DNA of 64,000 nt. Origin: an uncultured Pelagibacteraceae bacterium (lineage in GTDB: Bacteria > Pseudomonadota > Alphaproteobacteria > Pelagibacterales > Pelagibacteraceae). The stretch covers positions 1 to 64,000 of the forward strand of contig CACKWM010000001.1 in NCBI GenBank assembly GCA_902603905.1, given 5' to 3'. Each line of letters begins with the position of its first letter. Positions within the stretch are counted from its first letter, which is position 1. A model generated the notes under the pieces. The model saw nothing but the letters and a program-made list of their open reading frames with translations. It had not been told where the DNA came from and searched no databases. Of this stretch, positions 1 to 10,882 are shown piece after piece. Both the position numbers and the translations under genes were made by a program.

Positions 1-444
1 TTAAAAAAATATTATCTTGTTTATTCTGATTATAATACCAAAGACTATGACGGACCGATAATAATCAAGGACTATAAATCACTTCCAAACAATTCCTCTA
101 TTAAAAAATCAATATTTTTAGTTCTAAAAAAAAAGAGACTTCCTGATTTAAAAATGGTTTGTAATATGGTTTACTTAAATGAAAATTTTAAATGGAATAT
201 TAACGAGTTAGTTAAATTTTTTAAACCGTTTCACAAATATAGACTTAAAGCATATAAGCAGGTTGAAGATGACGATCATAGAGCACCCTATCAATATTTC
301 TGTATTTGGTTAAAGTTTGTAAAAGAAGAAATAATGAAAAAAGAACCTTCTGATAGTCCAAAATACGCAAAAGTCAGAAGATGTATTACTCCAGAGGGTA
401 GAGTAGTAAAAAATGATTTAAATCCAAATAAAGATTTTAATTGA
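1..444 (+). CDS. hypothetical protein, 5' truncated by window edge
   Basis: Frame 1 is open from base 1 (LKKYYLVYSDYNTKDYDGPIIIKDYK...) through the listed ORF 154-444; ATG at 154 is probably internal. Confidence 0.55.
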   Translation, partial: LKKYYLVYSDYNTKDYDGPIIIKDYKSLPNNSSIKKSIFLVLKKKRLPDLKMVCNMVYLNENFKWNINELVKFFKPFHKYRLKAYKQVEDDDHRAPYQYFCIWLKFVKEEIMKKEPSDSPKYAKVRRCITPEGRVVKNDLNPNKDFN

Positions 445-483
445 TGTGGATGACTTCATTGAAGAGTCGGGTTAAATTCAGGT

Positions 484-1125
484 ATGGGTAAAAAAGAAAC
501 CATAAAATTTACAACCACATTTAGTGACAGAAATGTTCCAAAAGTTTACAGAAATACTGTTCAATGGGGTAAAGAAGGTTTCCCAAATGGAATATATTCA
601 GATTATTCTTATGAACCACCAGAGAAAACAGAGCACATTAGAATTACTGGAAAAAATCTTTTATCTGATAATGATGCTTTTTTAGAAAAAAATAAAATAT
701 TTAAAACATTGAATAATATTCAAATCAATTACTTTGATGTAGTGCTTTGGGAAGATAATTACTTAAATTTAAAAAAGAAATTATTAGACCCTTCACATAA
801 AAGTCCAACTTATCAAACTAGAAGAATTGGAGAGTTTTGGGTGGACTACGATGATTCACATTTATATGATGAGGAGGGATCAGGTGAATACAGAGAGGAA
901 TCGGAATGTGTAGGAGAAAATGATTTTGTTCATATGATTAATTTTGAAGTACTAGTGGATTCAGAGGAGTTTTCTCAAATTTCTAAAAAAATAAAAGAGT
1001 CTAAAAATAATTTAAATTTTGAATTTACTATTAATTTTTATGACAGGGGCATTGCTGAACACGATGAAAATAAAAGTGGCGTTGGTATAATCAACGATAT
1101 TATTGATTTTAAATTGTTGTTATAG
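484..1125 (+). CDS. hypothetical protein (213 aa), no family recognised
   Basis: Long ORF with acidic/aromatic composition; followed by a strong hairpin terminator. Confidence 0.6.
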   Translation: MGKKETIKFTTTFSDRNVPKVYRNTVQWGKEGFPNGIYSDYSYEPPEKTEHIRITGKNLLSDNDAFLEKNKIFKTLNNIQINYFDVVLWEDNYLNLKKKLLDPSHKSPTYQTRRIGEFWVDYDDSHLYDEEGSGEYREESECVGENDFVHMINFEVLVDSEEFSQISKKIKESKNNLNFEFTINFYDRGIAEHDENKSGVGIINDIIDFKLLL

Positions 1126-1154
1126 ACGCATCTACACCGATAACACTTCCAAAT

Positions 1155-1185
1155 CCTTCATCATTCCTTCATCATTCCTTCATCA
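1155..1185. repeat. short tandem repeat, 11-bp unit CCTTCATCATT, about 3 copies
   Basis: ccttcatcatt/ccttcatcatt/ccttcatca read directly. Confidence 0.85.
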
Positions 1186-1207
1186 CTAATGATTTTCGTT
1201 AAGATAA

Positions 1208-1240
1208 AAAAAAAGGGCAGTAAAAACTGCCCTTTTTGAA
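1208..1240. terminator. intrinsic terminator, potentially bidirectional
   Basis: Perfect 11-bp stem AAAAAGGGCAG-TAAAAA-CTGCCCTTTTT with T tract. Confidence 0.9.
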
Positions 1241-1395
1241 TTTTTGTTTGAGTATAATGGGGATTACATATCCATACTTATTGCGCCAATACTCACTTAT
1301 TTAAGAACTTCATTGAAAACTTCATTGAGAAAACCGTTGAATTAGAAAGCAATTCAAAAGATGATTTCATTGAGGAGTGGGGTTAAAATGGGTTT

Positions 1396-1689
1396 ATGAA
1401 AACAAATATTATAAAATCTTTTTGGAATGGCGAGGTCCCACTTTGGATAAGTTATTGGATTGTCGGTGCGGTTGGCGGAAATATACTTGTTCGATTAGAT
1501 ATCTACTATTTAAGCGATAAATTTAATTTACCATGGGGGTCTATTTTTCTTCCATATTGGATATTTTGTTCAGTAGGAATATGGAGGTCATCTAATAATT
1601 ATAAAGGAAAAAAAATTTGGTCTCATTTGACAAAAACTATCATTACTGCTTGTTATGTAATGTTGTTTTTATATTTTCTATATATATAA
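1396..1689 (+). CDS. small hypothetical membrane protein (97 aa)
   Basis: ORF with hydrophobic segments (WISYWIVGAVGGNILV; IITACYVMLFLYFLYI). Confidence 0.55.
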   Translation: MKTNIIKSFWNGEVPLWISYWIVGAVGGNILVRLDIYYLSDKFNLPWGSIFLPYWIFCSVGIWRSSNNYKGKKIWSHLTKTIITACYVMLFLYFLYI

Positions 1690-1730
1690 AAAAAACCCCC
1701 GAAACTTTCGTTCCGAGGGTTCTAATTTTG
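1690..1730. terminator. intrinsic terminator between convergent ORF 1396-1689 and groEL
   Basis: Hairpin AACCCCCGAA...TTCCGAGGGTT flanked by A and T tracts. Confidence 0.75.
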
Positions 1731-1771
1731 TTTAGTGTATGTTTATTGAGTGTTCTCTGATTGGCAAGGAA

Positions 1772-3747
<1,976 letters not shown>

Positions 3748-3772
3748 AAATTCTCCTATTAGTATGCGACTC

Positions 3773-3801
3773 ATATAGCCACCTGCTTTTACTATTTCAA
3801 G
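3773..3801 (-). promoter_or_regulatory. putative heat-shock (RpoH/sigma32-type) promoter for groESL
   Basis: Minus strand CTTGAA-N17-CTATAT matches alphaproteobacterial RpoH-type spacing and elements. Confidence 0.7.
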
Positions 3802-3871
3802 TCACTCAAATAAAAATATATCCCTTAAAAAACGAGAGAAATTGTGCTTTTTTTGGGTTATATCTCATTTA

Positions 3872-4690
3872 ATGACTAAAAATTTAGATAATGAAGGACT
3901 GAGATCAGTTGTTGAAAATTATGACTTCTTTTTTATAGATTTATGGGGAGTAATTCACAATGGGATTATACTTTATGAAAATGCAATTAAAACACTTGTT
4001 GAAATCAACAATATAAAAAAAAACTATATTCTTCTTACAAATGCACCTCGCCCAAATAATACAGTAAAAATATTTTTAAAAAAAATGGGCATGGACAAAA
4101 GTATTTTTGATAAGGTTTACACCTCAGGAGAAGCAGCTTTAAATTATTTAAAAAAAAATCATCTAAATGATAAATTCTATCACATAGGACCACCAAGAGA
4201 TTTTGATTTATTTTTAGATTTTAAAAAAAACAAAAAGGAAAATATTAAAGAATCTAATTATTTATTATGCACAGGTTTGTTTGATAAATATGATCAAGAT
4301 TTAGATTATTACAAAGAATTGTTTGGTAGCTTTATTTCAAAAAAAATGATTTGTACTAATCCTGATTTGGTAGTTGACAGGGGAGAAAAAAGGGAATTTT
4401 GTGCAGGTTCAGTAGCAAAAGTTTTTGAAAAAATCGGAGGTCAGGTAGTTTACTTTGGTAAACCTTTTCCAGAAGTTTATAATCAATCAATAGATCGTAA
4501 TAAAAAAAAAGTATTAGCTATTGGAGATAATTTAAATACAGACATTAAAGGGGCCAACAATATGAATTATGATTCCATGATAATAGCAAACGGAATTCAT
4601 AAAAAAGAAATTGAAAAAGAAGGTATAGAAAAAATTTCTAAAAATTATAAGGTTATCGTAAACTTTATACAGAGTGAATTAAAATGGTAA
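3872..4690 (+). CDS. HAD-superfamily hydrolase, subfamily IIA-like (TIGR01459 type)
   Basis: FFFIDLWGVIHNG, LLTNAPRP, AIGDNLNTDIKGANN motifs; start trimmed to MTKNLDNEG. Confidence 0.8.
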   Translation: MTKNLDNEGLRSVVENYDFFFIDLWGVIHNGIILYENAIKTLVEINNIKKNYILLTNAPRPNNTVKIFLKKMGMDKSIFDKVYTSGEAALNYLKKNHLNDKFYHIGPPRDFDLFLDFKKNKKENIKESNYLLCTGLFDKYDQDLDYYKELFGSFISKKMICTNPDLVVDRGEKREFCAGSVAKVFEKIGGQVVYFGKPFPEVYNQSIDRNKKKVLAIGDNLNTDIKGANNMNYDSMIIANGIHKKEIEKEGIEKISKNYKVIVNFIQSELKW

Positions 4691-5619
4691 ATAAAGTTAA
4701 ATTTTATAATAATTTTAATATATCAAAAGCTCATAAGGATTCTATATTACTTATTGGTAATTTTGACGGACTTCATTTGGGTCATCAAAAACTATTCAAA
4801 CATGCAAATAATTATAAAAAAAAATTTAAATTAAAAGTTGGTATTATAACTTTTGAACCAGCACCTAAAATGTACTTTAACAAAAATATAAAAAATTTTA
4901 GAATTTTTAATTTAGATCAAAAAAAAAACTTTTTTAAAAAATTAGGTATTGATTTTGTTATTATTAAAAAATTTGATAAAAAATTTTCAAAAATTAAATC
5001 TCATAAATTTATTAAAGATATTTTATATAAAAGTTTAAGAGCTAAATATATATTTGTTAGTGATAATTTCAGATTTGGAAATAAAAGAGAAGGCAATGTG
5101 AAACTATTAATAAGTAATGAAAAAGAATTTAATTTTAAAATTATAAAACCTAAGCCTTTAGTATTAAAAAATAAAGTAATTTCCTCAACTTTAATTAGAA
5201 ACCTTTTATCTGATGGAAAAATAAAATATGCAAATAAACTTCTTTCAAGAAATTGGAGTATTGAAAGTAAAGTACAAATGGGAAGAAAAATGGGAAGAAA
5301 AATTGGATTTCCAACATGTAACATGGATATTAATAATTATGTTATTCCTAAGCTTGGAGTTTATGCGGTTAGAATTTTTCAAAAAAACAGTAATAAAATT
5401 TTAAAAGGAATAGCGAATATAGGCTATCGACCAACTTTTAATCAGAAAAAATTACTCTTAGAGGTACATATTTTTAATTTTTCTGGAAATCTTTATAATA
5501 AGGTTTTAACTATTGATTTCATTAGCTTTTTAAGAAATGAAAAAAAATTTAAAAATATTAATCAACTAAGAAAACAAATTAGTTCAGATCTAGTTATGGC
5601 CAAAAAAAAATTAAATTAA
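4684..5619 (+). CDS. ribF: bifunctional riboflavin kinase/FAD synthetase
   Basis: GNFDGLHLGHQKL; RKMGRKIGFPTCNMD; GVYAVRIF...GIANIGYRPTF. Confidence 0.95.
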   Translation: MVNKVKFYNNFNISKAHKDSILLIGNFDGLHLGHQKLFKHANNYKKKFKLKVGIITFEPAPKMYFNKNIKNFRIFNLDQKKNFFKKLGIDFVIIKKFDKKFSKIKSHKFIKDILYKSLRAKYIFVSDNFRFGNKREGNVKLLISNEKEFNFKIIKPKPLVLKNKVISSTLIRNLLSDGKIKYANKLLSRNWSIESKVQMGRKMGRKIGFPTCNMDINNYVIPKLGVYAVRIFQKNSNKILKGIANIGYRPTFNQKKLLLEVHIFNFSGNLYNKVLTIDFISFLRNEKKFKNINQLRKQISSDLVMAKKKLN

Positions 5620-5622
5620 CTT

Positions 5623-8358
5623 ATGTCGAAAGAAAATATAAATTTACCTAAAACAGCTTTTTCAATGAAAGCAAATTTACCTACGAGAGAACCAGATATA
5701 ATAAATTATTGGAAAAAAATTGAATTATATAAAGAATTAAGAAAAACAAATAAAGGCAAAGAAAAATTTGTTCTTCATGATGGACCTCCATATGCCAATG
5801 GAGACATACATATGGGCACAGCCTTAAATAAAATTTTAAAAGATATAGTAGTTAAATTTCATCAAATGGAAGGAAAAGATTCTGTTTATGTTCCGGGATG
5901 GGATTGTCACGGGCTACCTATAGAATGGAAAATAGAAGAACAGTACAAAAAAAATAAAAAAAATAAAAACGAAGTTCCGATAAATGAATTTAGAAAGGAA
6001 TGTAGAGATTTTGCGAGTAAATGGATTGGGGTACATAAAGATCAATTTCAAAGGTTAGGCGTAATAGGGGATTGGAATAATTATTACTCTACAATGAGTT
6101 TTGATGCAGAGGCACAAATTGTAAGAGAGCTTGGTAAATTTTTAAATGAAGGAAGTTTATATAGAGGTTATAAACCAGTTCTATGGTCAACTGTAGAAAA
6201 GACTGCATTGGCTGATGCAGAAGTTGAATATAAAGATCATAAATCGGATACAATTTATACATCATTTAAAGTTAAAAATTCTAAGTCAAATGAATTAAAA
6301 AAAAGTGAAATTATAATTTGGACCACCACACCCTGGACAATTCCTGCAAACAAAGCATTAGCCTATAATAGAAGTTTAAAATACCTTGTTATAAAAATTG
6401 AAGATGAAACAGATTTTAAAGACAGGCAGATTGTAATAGCAGAAGCTTTATTAAAGTCGGTTTTAGAAGATTGTAAAATAAAGAAGTATAGTAAAGTTAG
6501 CGAATTAAACGGTGAGGATTTTGAGGGAACTATTTGTAGTCACCCTTTTTCAAAAATTGGATTTGATTATGACATACCTATGCTGGAAGCAAATTTTGTT
6601 ACCACCGAACAAGGAACAGGAATTGTTCATTGTGCTCCTAGTCATGGACCAGATGATTTCAACTTATGCTTAAATAATGGAATTAAGGCAATAGAAACTG
6701 TTGATGGTGATGGAAAGTATACTGACCACATTCCACTCTTTAAAGGAACGCATATATTTAAAGCCAACAACCAAGTGATTGAAAAATTAAAAAATGAAAA
6801 AAATTTATTAGCAAATGGAGAATTGGTTCATTCATACCCACATTCTTGGAGATCTAAAGCTCCATTAGTCCATAGAGCAACACCTCAATGGTTTATATCG
6901 ATGGAAAGTCACGGTTTAAGAAAAAAAGCACTAAAGGCAATTGATGAAACTAAATTTTATCCTAGCAAAGGAAAAGAAAGGTTGAAATCAATGATAGAAA
7001 CTAGACCAGATTGGTGTGTTTCAAGACAAAGAGTTTGGGGAGTTCCCATACCTGTTTTTATGTCAAAAAAAACTAATAAAGTTTTAATTGATGAAGAGGT
7101 GACTGAAAATATTGCAAATATTTTTGAAAAAGAAGGTGCAGATTGTTGGTTTGAAAATGATGCTCAAAAATTTTTAGGAAAAAAATATGAAAGTGCAGAT
7201 TATGAAAAAATGAACGATATTGTTGAGGTTTGGTTTGATAGTGGTTCTACTCATAGTTATGTTTTAGAAAAAAGAGATGATTTAACTTGGCCAGCATCAA
7301 TGTATTTAGAGGGTTCTGACCAGCACAGGGGCTGGTTTCATTCTTCACTTTTAGAATCATGCGGAACCAGAGGAAGAGCGCCATTTAATTCTATACTTTC
7401 CCATGGTTTTGTTGTTGATGGAAAAGGTTTGAAAATGTCAAAATCTCTTGGAAATATAATGGCTCCAGAGGATATATTAAAAAAATATGGCGCGGACATT
7501 TTAAGAATTTGGGTTGCAGCATCTGATTACGCAGAAGATCTTAGAATTGATAACTCAATATTAGAGCAACATGCTGAGTCTTATAGAAAAATCAGAAATA
7601 CATTTAGGTATATTCTTGGAAATATAAAAGATAATCACGAAAAGATAGATTTTGAAAAATTAGAAATTGCCAAATTGCCAGAACTGGAGCAATATATGCT
7701 TCACAAACTTTATTGTTTAAATGAAAATTTTAATAAAAATTTTAAAAAATATAATTTTCATGCACTGTATAAAGATATATTAAATTTTTGCACAGTTGAT
7801 TTATCTGCATTTTATTTTGATATTAGAAAAGACACATTGTACTGTGATAAAATTAATAGTGAAAAAAGAAAATCGACAGTCCTTTTTTTAAATATTCTTT
7901 TAGATATTTTATTAAAATGGTTTGCGCCGATTTTATCTTTTACCACCGAAGAAATTTACTCTCTGGTTAAAATGAATGGAAAAAGTATACATTTAGAAAG
8001 TTTTCCATCAATACCTGAAAAATGGAAGAGTAGTAAACTTGAAAGTAAATGGGTAGAATTAATTAAAATTAGAGAAGCTTGTAATAGCAGTATTGAAATT
8101 AAAAGAGCATCCAAAGAGATAGGATCAAGCTTGGAAGCAAGCTTAATAATAAAATTAGAAGATAAATTACTTGATTTGACTAAAGATGTAGATTTTTCTG
8201 AATTATGTATAACTTCTAATGCAAAAATTGAAAAAAATACCTCAAATGAAATTAAGGTTGAAACTTTAAAAGCCGAGGGACAAAAATGTTCAGTTTGCTG
8301 GAAAGTTAGTAAAAATAAATGTGCAAGACCCCACTGTAGTTTAAACATTAATGCTTAA
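5623..8358 (+). CDS. ileS: isoleucyl-tRNA synthetase
   Basis: HDGPPYANGDIHMGTALNKILKD; GWDCHGLPIEWK; KMSKSLGN; C-terminal CSVCW...CARPHC. Confidence 0.97.
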   Translation: MSKENINLPKTAFSMKANLPTREPDIINYWKKIELYKELRKTNKGKEKFVLHDGPPYANGDIHMGTALNKILKDIVVKFHQMEGKDSVYVPGWDCHGLPIEWKIEEQYKKNKKNKNEVPINEFRKECRDFASKWIGVHKDQFQRLGVIGDWNNYYSTMSFDAEAQIVRELGKFLNEGSLYRGYKPVLWSTVEKTALADAEVEYKDHKSDTIYTSFKVKNSKSNELKKSEIIIWTTTPWTIPANKALAYNRSLKYLVIKIEDETDFKDRQIVIAEALLKSVLEDCKIKKYSKVSELNGEDFEGTICSHPFSKIGFDYDIPMLEANFVTTEQGTGIVHCAPSHGPDDFNLCLNNGIKAIETVDGDGKYTDHIPLFKGTHIFKANNQVIEKLKNEKNLLANGELVHSYPHSWRSKAPLVHRATPQWFISMESHGLRKKALKAIDETKFYPSKGKERLKSMIETRPDWCVSRQRVWGVPIPVFMSKKTNKVLIDEEVTENIANIFEKEGADCWFENDAQKFLGKKYESADYEKMNDIVEVWFDSGSTHSYVLEKRDDLTWPASMYLEGSDQHRGWFHSSLLESCGTRGRAPFNSILSHGFVVDGKGLKMSKSLGNIMAPEDILKKYGADILRIWVAASDYAEDLRIDNSILEQHAESYRKIRNTFRYILGNIKDNHEKIDFEKLEIAKLPELEQYMLHKLYCLNENFNKNFKKYNFHALYKDILNFCTVDLSAFYFDIRKDTLYCDKINSEKRKSTVLFLNILLDILLKWFAPILSFTTEEIYSLVKMNGKSIHLESFPSIPEKWKSSKLESKWVELIKIREACNSSIEIKRASKEIGSSLEASLIIKLEDKLLDLTKDVDFSELCITSNAKIEKNTSNEIKVETLKAEGQKCSVCWKVSKNKCARPHCSLNINA

Positions 8359-8842
8359 AAATAATTTTAAAAGAAATTTAATTTTTATTTTTATCTTTAT
8401 TTTAATATTTGCTTTCGATCGTATATCTAAATTATATATTTTAAATTTGGCTGAAATAAACGACACTCTAAATTTATTTGTAACGCCTTTTTTAAATTTT
8501 TATTTGATATGGAATAAGGGAATTGCTTTTGGTTTGTTTTCTTTTGACCAAAACTTTACATATAATCTCATTACATTTTTGATTGTACTCATAACGATTA
8601 TTATTTTGATAGTTGCTGTTAGATCAAAAGATTATAAAGGGTATTTTTTTATAAGTATTTTCAGTGGTTCGGTTGGAAATTTATACGATAGATTTTACTA
8701 TTCAGCGGTCCCAGACTTTATAGATTTCCATATTAATGATTTTCATTGGTTTATTTTCAATGTTGCTGATGTATTTATAACCGCAGGTGTGTTATGCCTT
8801 ATTATTGCTGAATTTATTTTTAATAAAACATCTAAGAAATGA
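8351..8842 (+). CDS. lspA: lipoprotein signal peptidase (signal peptidase II)
   Basis: WNKGIAFGLF, GSVGNLYDRF...VPDFIDFH, FNVADVFIT. Confidence 0.93.
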   Translation: MLKNNFKRNLIFIFIFILIFAFDRISKLYILNLAEINDTLNLFVTPFLNFYLIWNKGIAFGLFSFDQNFTYNLITFLIVLITIIILIVAVRSKDYKGYFFISIFSGSVGNLYDRFYYSAVPDFIDFHINDFHWFIFNVADVFITAGVLCLIIAEFIFNKTSKK

Positions 8843-9159
8843 AAAAAAATAATATATTTCTAATTTTGTTTATGATGCTTGCGCTAACTTCATGCGAATC
8901 AGTTAAAAATGCAGTAAGTGGAGTTAAAAAAGAAAATAGCGATGAGTTTTTGGTTCAAAAAAAAAATCCTTTAGTTTTGCCTCCTGATTTTACAGATTTG
9001 CCTGTGCCTTTAGAAGAATCTTCTAAGGTGACTGAAGTTCAAATTGAAGAAGATATTGAAAAATTATTGGGTATGGAAAATAGTACAAAAAATAAAAACG
9101 ATACATCCAACTCAAGCTCTATAGAAAGTTTTGTTTTAAAGAAAATTAAAGAAAATTAA
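8839..9159 (+). CDS. small lipoprotein, DUF3035-like
   Basis: Lipobox-like LTSCES; NPLVLPPDFTDLPVP; position directly after lspA. Confidence 0.7.
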   Translation: MKKNNIFLILFMMLALTSCESVKNAVSGVKKENSDEFLVQKKNPLVLPPDFTDLPVPLEESSKVTEVQIEEDIEKLLGMENSTKNKNDTSNSSSIESFVLKKIKEN

Positions 9160-10319
9160 TGTTAACGAAAAATATTAATTTTAAAAATTTTCCATCTAAA
9201 AAAAAAAATAATACAATAAATATTTTTAATAATATTAAAAAAAACTATTTTCTTGGAAAAGAAAAGCTACTTTTAACTTTATCAGATCAATATAAATATT
9301 CTTTTAATTTAAAAAAAATTTCTAATCTAAAAAAATTTCAAATTTACAGAATTATAGGAATGGGTGGCTCAGCACTTGGTGCAGAGGCAATTTATAATTT
9401 TTTAAAATTTAAAATAAAAAAAAAGTTTATTTTTGTTAATAATCTAAGATCAGGAATTAATAATAAATCTAAAAAAAATACTTTAAATTTAATTATTTCA
9501 AAATCTGGAAACACATTAGAAACAATAACAAATTTAAACACTCTAAAAATAAACAGAAATTGTATTTTTATTACAGAAAATAAAAATAACTATTTAAGAA
9601 AAATTTCTGAAAAAATTAAATGTGAAGTAATTGAACATAAAAATTTTATTGGCGGTCGCTATTCAGTTCTTTCAGAGGTTGGAATGTTGCCAGCTGAACT
9701 TATGGGCTTAAATGAAAAAAAATTTAAACAATTTAATTATTTAATTAATAATAAAATTTATATAAATAATTTGATTAAAAATGTGGAAGGAATTCTACAA
9801 TGTATAAAAAAAAGAAAAACTAATTCTATAATTTTAAATTACGATGAGGAATCCCAAGGTCTTTTTTATTGGTATCAACAACTTGTAGCTGAAAGTTTGG
9901 GAAAAAAATCAAAAGGTGTTCTTCCCATAGTTTCATTAATGCCCAAAGATAATCACAGTTTGATGCAACTTTATCTAGATGGACCAAAAAATAGTTTTTT
10001 TACATTTTTTGATGTTTTTAATAAAAAATCAGAAAAAATTTCTAAATCAAGTCTATTAAAGTCACATTTGTATTTAAAAAATAAGAGTGTTAATGAAATA
10101 ATGTTTGCACAAAGATTGGCTACTGAAAAAATATTTAAAAAAAAAAAAATTCCATTTAGAAGTTTTTTTGTGAAAGAAAAAAGCGAACAAACGTTAGGTG
10201 AACTATTTTGTTTTTTTATTCTAGAAACAATTTTATTAGGTAGAGCTTTAAAAGTTAATCCTTTTGACCAACCATCAGTAGAACTTATAAAAAAAGAGAC
10301 AAGGAAATTTTTAATTTAG
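9159..10319 (+). CDS. pgi: glucose-6-phosphate isomerase, compact (386 aa)
   Basis: SIS-type motifs GMGGSALGAEAIYNFL, ISKSGNTLET, GGRYSVLSEVGMLPAELMG; KVNPFDQPSVELIKKETR. Confidence 0.85.
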   Translation: MLTKNINFKNFPSKKKNNTINIFNNIKKNYFLGKEKLLLTLSDQYKYSFNLKKISNLKKFQIYRIIGMGGSALGAEAIYNFLKFKIKKKFIFVNNLRSGINNKSKKNTLNLIISKSGNTLETITNLNTLKINRNCIFITENKNNYLRKISEKIKCEVIEHKNFIGGRYSVLSEVGMLPAELMGLNEKKFKQFNYLINNKIYINNLIKNVEGILQCIKKRKTNSIILNYDEESQGLFYWYQQLVAESLGKKSKGVLPIVSLMPKDNHSLMQLYLDGPKNSFFTFFDVFNKKSEKISKSSLLKSHLYLKNKSVNEIMFAQRLATEKIFKKKKIPFRSFFVKEKSEQTLGELFCFFILETILLGRALKVNPFDQPSVELIKKETRKFLI

Positions 10320-10882
10320 TTAAATTTACCAAAAATTATCTTTGACATTCCATAACTTTCTGTTCTTAAAATTTTAAATTTATTATCAAAATTATTAACT
10401 GATTTTTTATGTCTATGCAAAACTACAATACCTTTATCAGTTAAAATATTCATTTCATTAATCTCATTTAAAAGTAAAATTATATTTTTTTCTTCATAAG
10501 GTGGATCTAAAAAAATTATATTAAATTTATTTTTATTGATTTTTTCAATTTTTTTTAAATTAAAAACATTTTCACACAATAATTTTATTTTTTTTTCACA
10601 ATTCAGTTTTTTAATATTTTTAGTTAATATTTTTATTGATGGCTTATGCTGTTCAATGAAATAAACCTTTGAAGATCCTCTAGATATACATTCTAATCCA
10701 AAAGACCCGGTTCCTGAAAAAAGATCTAGAACAATAGATTCTTTAAAAGAAATTTTCATATTTTTAGAATGTTCAAGAATATTAAAAATAGACTCTTTAG
10801 TTAAATCTTTTAAAGGTCTTGTTTCTTTATCTAGAGGTTCAAATATTTTTCTACCCTTATAATCACCTGCAATAATTCTCAT
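10316..10882 (-). CDS. rsmD: 16S rRNA (guanine(966)-N(2))-methyltransferase
   Basis: MRIIAGDYKGRKIFEP; DLFSGTGSFGLECISRG; IIFLDPPYE. Confidence 0.93.
   Translation of the reverse strand: MRIIAGDYKGRKIFEPLDKETRPLKDLTKESIFNILEHSKNMKISFKESIVLDLFSGTGSFGLECISRGSSKVYFIEQHKPSIKILTKNIKKLNCEKKIKLLCENVFNLKKIEKINKNKFNIIFLDPPYEEKNIILLLNEINEMNILTDKGIVVLHRHKKSVNNFDNKFKILRTESYGMSKIIFGKFN

Noticed and set aside
1258-1287. Minus-strand mini-ORF VSIGAISMDM* followed by the hairpin at 1208-1240, resembling a leader peptide/attenuator or groEL tail remnant
   Set aside because: Only 10 codons, no downstream biosynthetic gene on that strand, similarity to a GroEL C-terminus too weak.
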